A stretch of DNA of 64,000 nt from Isochrysis galbana (lineage: Eukaryota > Haptophyta > Isochrysidales > Isochrysidaceae). Below are positions 60,597 to 64,000 of the stretch, piece by piece. The first letter of the stretch is position 1. Every line of letters starts with the position of its first letter. The stretch spans positions 6,859,137-6,923,136 of the forward strand of contig CM030933.1 of assembly GCA_018136815.1 (NCBI GenBank), in the 5' to 3' direction. A program made the position numbers and the translations under genes. Under the pieces are notes generated by a model. It worked only from the letters and a program-made list of their open reading frames with translations. It did no database searches and was not told the origin of the DNA.

Positions 60597-61325
60597 TTAA
60601 ACCTTTTAATAGTCTCACCGCACACGCGGCCGTGGACCCTCTACTTTCTACTCACGTAGGAAACTTTCTACACCCCCACTTCCCCGGCCCTTCTCCCCCC
60701 GCCATAAGGCGACTCCCCCCGTGCACTACTAGGGGGATAGGGGAAAAGGGCTTAGATATGGTCCGGTGGCCCGCCCCCCCCCCCGGTGATCATTCCCCCC
60801 CTTCCTCCTGTGTCTCCGAGTGGGCGGCGGTCTCAGCCCCGACTTATCCTGTAAACAGGTGCGGGACTCACCTATTTTTCGGTGAGCGGAGCTCTCGCTC
60901 CGCCCACCCCCTTCTCCGCGCTCTCTCTCCCCTCTCCTGCGGCACGCGCGATGGCGCCCTGGCGACGCTTGGAGGCTCCTGGAGGCCAGCTCTGGGGGCA
61001 GAGGAGGCTGGGACTGGGCCCTGGCCTCCCCTGCCTCTCCCTCGCTGGCGCTCCTGAGCCTCCGGGGCCCCCAATCTGCACCTGTCTGCCTGTCGACCAG
61101 GGGGGGAGGGGGGGTTGGAGCGATGGGCTGGTCACGAGGGGCCAGGATGGGCGAATGGGGCGAGCCTGTGGGGAAGGGAGTGGGTCAGTAGGGCAGTGGC
61201 CTCCTGGCAAGCCATCAGGCGTGCTAGGAGGATGGGTGGTTGGTTCCTCCCCCATGGCGGGGGAGGAGTAGAGAGAGGGGGGGGCTCGTGCCCCCCCATG
61301 GGTCAACCAAGTATAAACTTAGTTC
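60597..61325 (-). mobile_element. SINE-like family A, full copy with TSD
   Basis: Reverse-oriented full copy with a 17-bp duplication gctacaactacagcgga (60580-60596 and 61326-61342). The tail aaaccttttaatagtctcac lies at 60600 and the 5' end near 61325. A LINE-1 relic with the same tail orientation begins only 9 bp beyond the second duplication. Confidence 0.88.
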
Positions 61326-61350
61326 GCTACAACTACAGCGGAGCACAGCA

Positions 61351-62170
61351 CAAAAAAAACCTTTTAATAGTCTCGCCTTGCGCGCGGCACTGACATTCAC
61401 TGTTGTAGCAACGTAGCAACGCCCTTTCCCCTTCCACTCCCTCACTACCCGCCTTGCGGCTCCTCTCCTTGTGCTCTACGTAGGGGCTCAGGTTGCGGGG
61501 GGGGGGCTGGGTTGGACGAGGTGCACCGCTGCCCCCGGCGAATGTTCACGCCTTCCTCCTGTGTCGCTGGGTGACCTGTTTCTTTCTAGCTTTGTTTAGG
61601 TGTCGTGACGTCGTTATTGGCTTTAAATGTCGTCATGTGGTGACCTTGTGTCCCGAGTAAAGTTTGGGGCGCTGAAAACAATGCGTCTTAGGCGAGTCGT
61701 TCGTCGAGGCCGAGCGCCTCTGCCACGAGGCTGAAGTTGGTGTTCATCCCTAGTCTGCCCATGTCGTCTTCTATGAAAGCGGGAGTACTAAGTTGTAGCT
61801 GGGTTTTGATTTTTGGGTGTCCTTCCCTGGGCGGCCTCGCGGGTTCGCGCTGGGTTATGGAGGCCCGGCAGGGCGCGGCGCGCGGCCTCTCACCAGGGTG
61901 GTAAACCTCGTTAGCGTGGCTTCTATCTTCTATGGTTGGTACGTAGTGAAACTCATATGACTCGACCCCTACTCTGTAAAAGTCTCTAATGATGTATTTC
62001 CATGCTGTTAGGTAGAGGGCCTTACTTAAGGCTGTCGGGGGTCGGGGGTATCTTCATTGGGGCATATGGAAAGAGTCTATCTTTGGACTTTTGCGTGCGA
62101 GACCTTTTGGGACGGGGCGTGTAGTTGGTGATGGCGTCTATAGGCTTTCGAATATATTTGTCGCAGGGCA
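61351..62170 (-). mobile_element. LINE-1-type relic (C-terminus and 3' UTR)
   Basis: Minus-strand order: coding remnant (ALYLTAWKYIIRDFYRV, then FIEDDMGRLGMNTNFSLVAE and ALGLDERLA, stop near 61688), 3' UTR (about 61380-61600, ggtgcacc, gccgcaaggcgggtag, agggcgttgct) and the tail gagactattaaaaggttttttt at 61351. The coding part aligns directly with the end of the ORF at 13576-14377 and is broken by frameshifts upstream of 62060. Confidence 0.82.
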
Positions 62171-62487
62171 CCACGCTAGGGCCAGACCCGGAGGCCTTCC
62201 CTATTGGAGTGTCCCGCTGGTGGAGTGTGGTGGATGTGGCTGTGGAAGTTGAGGTGAGTGTTGTGGTCCAGCATGGTGGTCTCCATGAGGTCTGGGCGTG
62301 CGCTGTTCGCGGTGATGCGGGGGCGTGGTGTGTGGTGTGGCGGCTCCTGTGCCCACCTGGCTGGGCGTGTCGTCTGGGCGCGGTCGCTTCGGCGACAGCG
62401 GAGTGTCCATCAGCAGTTCGTCCATCTCAGCGAGGGCGGCGGCAGCGAGGGAGGGAGGCGGCGCGCGCTCCATGACCCTATCGGTTT

Positions 62488-62570
62488 AACGATAGTTGGG
62501 ATTCCGGGACTGAAAAGTTGTGTCCAATTAGCTAGTGGGGTTGACTAGGATATAACATTAATAATTTAAA
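62488..62570 (+). repeat. Family B-type 3' end
   Basis: gggattccgggactgaaaag, tccaattagctagtggggtt and taggatataacatt match the 3' end of family B copy 1 (25287-25360). The body of family B is absent, so this may be the tail of the LINE that mobilises family B. Confidence 0.65.
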
Positions 62571-63013
62571 ATTAGTGATGCAACCCTAGCAGTACTAATA
62601 TGAAGGTAGGGTATTATGCTTGGGAGTTCCTTTAAGTGATGTTTGCTTGGAGGTTGGAGGTGGAGGGAATCATTTTTGTGGTATGCCGTATGTACGTGTA
62701 GTATTCAGTGGCTTTTTCGTCACGCATAGTAGTGGGCCGGCGAAGCAGCTCTACTGTTGCAACTATTTGCGCTTGAAATCGCGGAATATATGAACAACAA
62801 GCAGGCGAGGGGTTCTGCGCACAATCGCACGCGCCGTACAGTGAGCAGAACTTCGAAAAGACAGTCACAGCATCTCGATGGTATTGCCGGCTGACGGACC
62901 CTGGGTTTTGCACTAGAGTACACTAATAGCTGCGGGATTTCGCTCGCTCTAATTTCTGCGTCCATGTCATCAAAGGCATGGAGCATCTCTCGCATATCAC
63001 ATGAATTGAATGT
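62571..63013. other. Intergenic, no supported gene
   Basis: AT-richer sequence without convincing exons; probably the 3' flank of the minus-strand gene at 63014. Confidence 0.4.
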
Positions 63014-63601
63014 TCACACCGTGCAGAATGTCTGCCTCATGAATTCTCGTCTTGTTAGTGGAGCAGTACGCCTGCGCCGGCTGAGGGGGTCGATTGGGAC
63101 CTCTTCAAGAGGTACCAGGGCCCATAGCATCACTTTACCGTGTACACGTCGCGCTTCCGTGTGGGGTACATCACCACTTACGCGCAGCAGCGCCTTCTGC
63201 GCCTTGAGCAGCTTGCTGCCCTTGGGGAATGAGTTCAGCGCTGCTCGTGCAGCCTCGAGGGTGTCATGAACAAAGAATGCACCCCGATGGCCGAGGGCAG
63301 GTCTACGTGCGATCCTGACCCCAAGCTTGAACTCCGTCCGCCCGTCAAAGATCGACAGGTACCGCCCATCTACCTTTGCAACCGCCTTGTAGTACCATCT
63401 CGACCGCGCTCGATATGCGTGCTCAAGCAGCTGCGACGAGTCCTCTAGCTCGGCGATGGCCTGTGCAAACGCCTCTTCGAGTCGTGCGGTACGATGAGAG
63501 TGCTCCGCCACGCGCCGCTGCCACTCGATCACGTCGTCCGTCAGTAGCGTCGTCGCCACCTCATGCAGATGGTCGAGCCGGACCAAGCTGGCATCATCCA
63601 T
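63014..63601 (-). CDS. 195-residue protein of unknown function
   Basis: Single-exon ORF with ATG at 63601. The N-terminal half is helical (HLHEVATTLLTDDVIEWQRR, RLEEAFAQAIAELEDSSQLL). The middle is a beta-rich unit (SRWYYKAVAKVDGRYLSIFD, TEFKLGVRI, HRGAFFVHDTLEAARAAL) of a type seen as a small repeat in hypothetical proteins of algae and large DNA viruses; that link is from memory and weak. The C-terminus is Arg-rich. Splicing at either end is possible, but no strong sites force it. Confidence 0.5.
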   Translation of the reverse strand: MDDASLVRLDHLHEVATTLLTDDVIEWQRRVAEHSHRTARLEEAFAQAIAELEDSSQLLEHAYRARSRWYYKAVAKVDGRYLSIFDGRTEFKLGVRIARRPALGHRGAFFVHDTLEAARAALNSFPKGSKLLKAQKALLRVSGDVPHTEARRVHGKVMLWALVPLEEVPIDPLSRRRRTAPLTRREFMRQTFCTV

Positions 63602-64000
63602 CGACGGCAGCTACAACTTTTCAATGGTTCTTCTGTATTTGTCCCCCTACTTTCTTCATATTCGACGAGTTTGAAGGTGGGTCCTCTCGCCTTTTCTCGT
63701 GGACTCGTCGGTGGTCAGTCGTCAATTGAAATGGCCGGGTGAGGGAAGCACAGCTATCCACCAGTTTTCAGATGGTTCTCTACCTTTTCTTGCGTGTGAG
63801 GGACGGGCCCTTCGGATGCTCTAGATCTCTCTCCCTTCTCCACCTTTTACGTTTTGCGATGCCCCCCCCCTCCCCTTCTCCGTTCTCGGGTGTCACATGG
63901 AGGTGTGTGTGTTATGGTTCGGGGGATGATTCACACCGCTCACCACTAGGTGCTGTCTTGAGTCTTGAGGTGGCACACGCCCACACTGACCCATCCTCAG
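63602..64000. other. Window end, upstream of the 63014-63601 gene
   Basis: Pyrimidine-rich stretches and a paired phrase (ttttcaatggttcttctgta near 63619, ttttcagatggttctctac near 63763) suggest a short duplication. No gene seen. Confidence 0.4.

Overview
The window looks like nuclear DNA of a unicellular eukaryote, most likely a haptophyte-type microalga. That assignment is inference. It rests on high GC content, short GT-AG introns (about 70-280 bp) with consistent phases, conserved eukaryotic genes (ribosomal protein eS21 and the SAGA/TREX-2 subunit ENY2), a giant AT-less modular polyketide synthase of the kind known from haptophyte algae, and many eukaryotic retroelements. No bacterial operons, CRISPR arrays or rRNA/tRNA genes were seen.

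Layout. Positions 1-3122 hold a hAT DNA transposon (647-3114, with TIRs and an 8-bp TSD) carrying a nested SINE-like element. eS21 lies on the minus strand at 4407-4916. Next come a SINE-like copy (5850-6608), a two-exon unknown gene (7093-9102, minus) and a two-domain glycosyltransferase gene (about 10030-13441, plus). The stretch 13535-17128 is repeats: a LINE tail inserted in an older SINE-like copy, then two tandem-repeat arrays. A coiled-coil protein gene (17129-21636, minus) and ENY2 (22133-22714, plus) share a head-to-head promoter region. SINE-like and LINE sequence fills 23566-27622.

The centre is one intron-free ORF of 16.5 kb (30008-46522). It encodes a modular type I PKS read as ACP-KS-DH-ER-KR-ACP-KS-KR-ACP-KS-DH-KR-ACP-KS-ACP-TE, with no acyltransferase domain anywhere. 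Two of its four KS domains have lost the first catalytic histidine. It must depend on acyltransferase activity supplied in trans.

Downstream are an unknown spliced gene (47377-48824), a small membrane ORF between direct repeats (about 49.1-49.7 kb), an acidic SAP-domain protein (50182-51003), more SINE/LINE copies, a Copia RNase H relic (54230-54712), a six-exon predicted secretory protein gene (55552-57315, minus) with a 24-bp minisatellite and a short telomere-type array just upstream, a two-exon unknown gene (59217-60244), another SINE-like/LINE pair, and an unknown 195-residue ORF (63014-63601, minus).

The mobile elements explain each other. The roughly 750-bp SINE-like family A has variable 13-19 bp target-site duplications and ends in the same tail (gaga-c/a-tattaaaagg-ttt) as the LINE-1 copies here, so it was probably copied by LINE-1 machinery. 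Its copies keep a hairpin with compensatory base changes. Exon joins were worked out by hand from splice sites and phase and have not been tested against transcripts.
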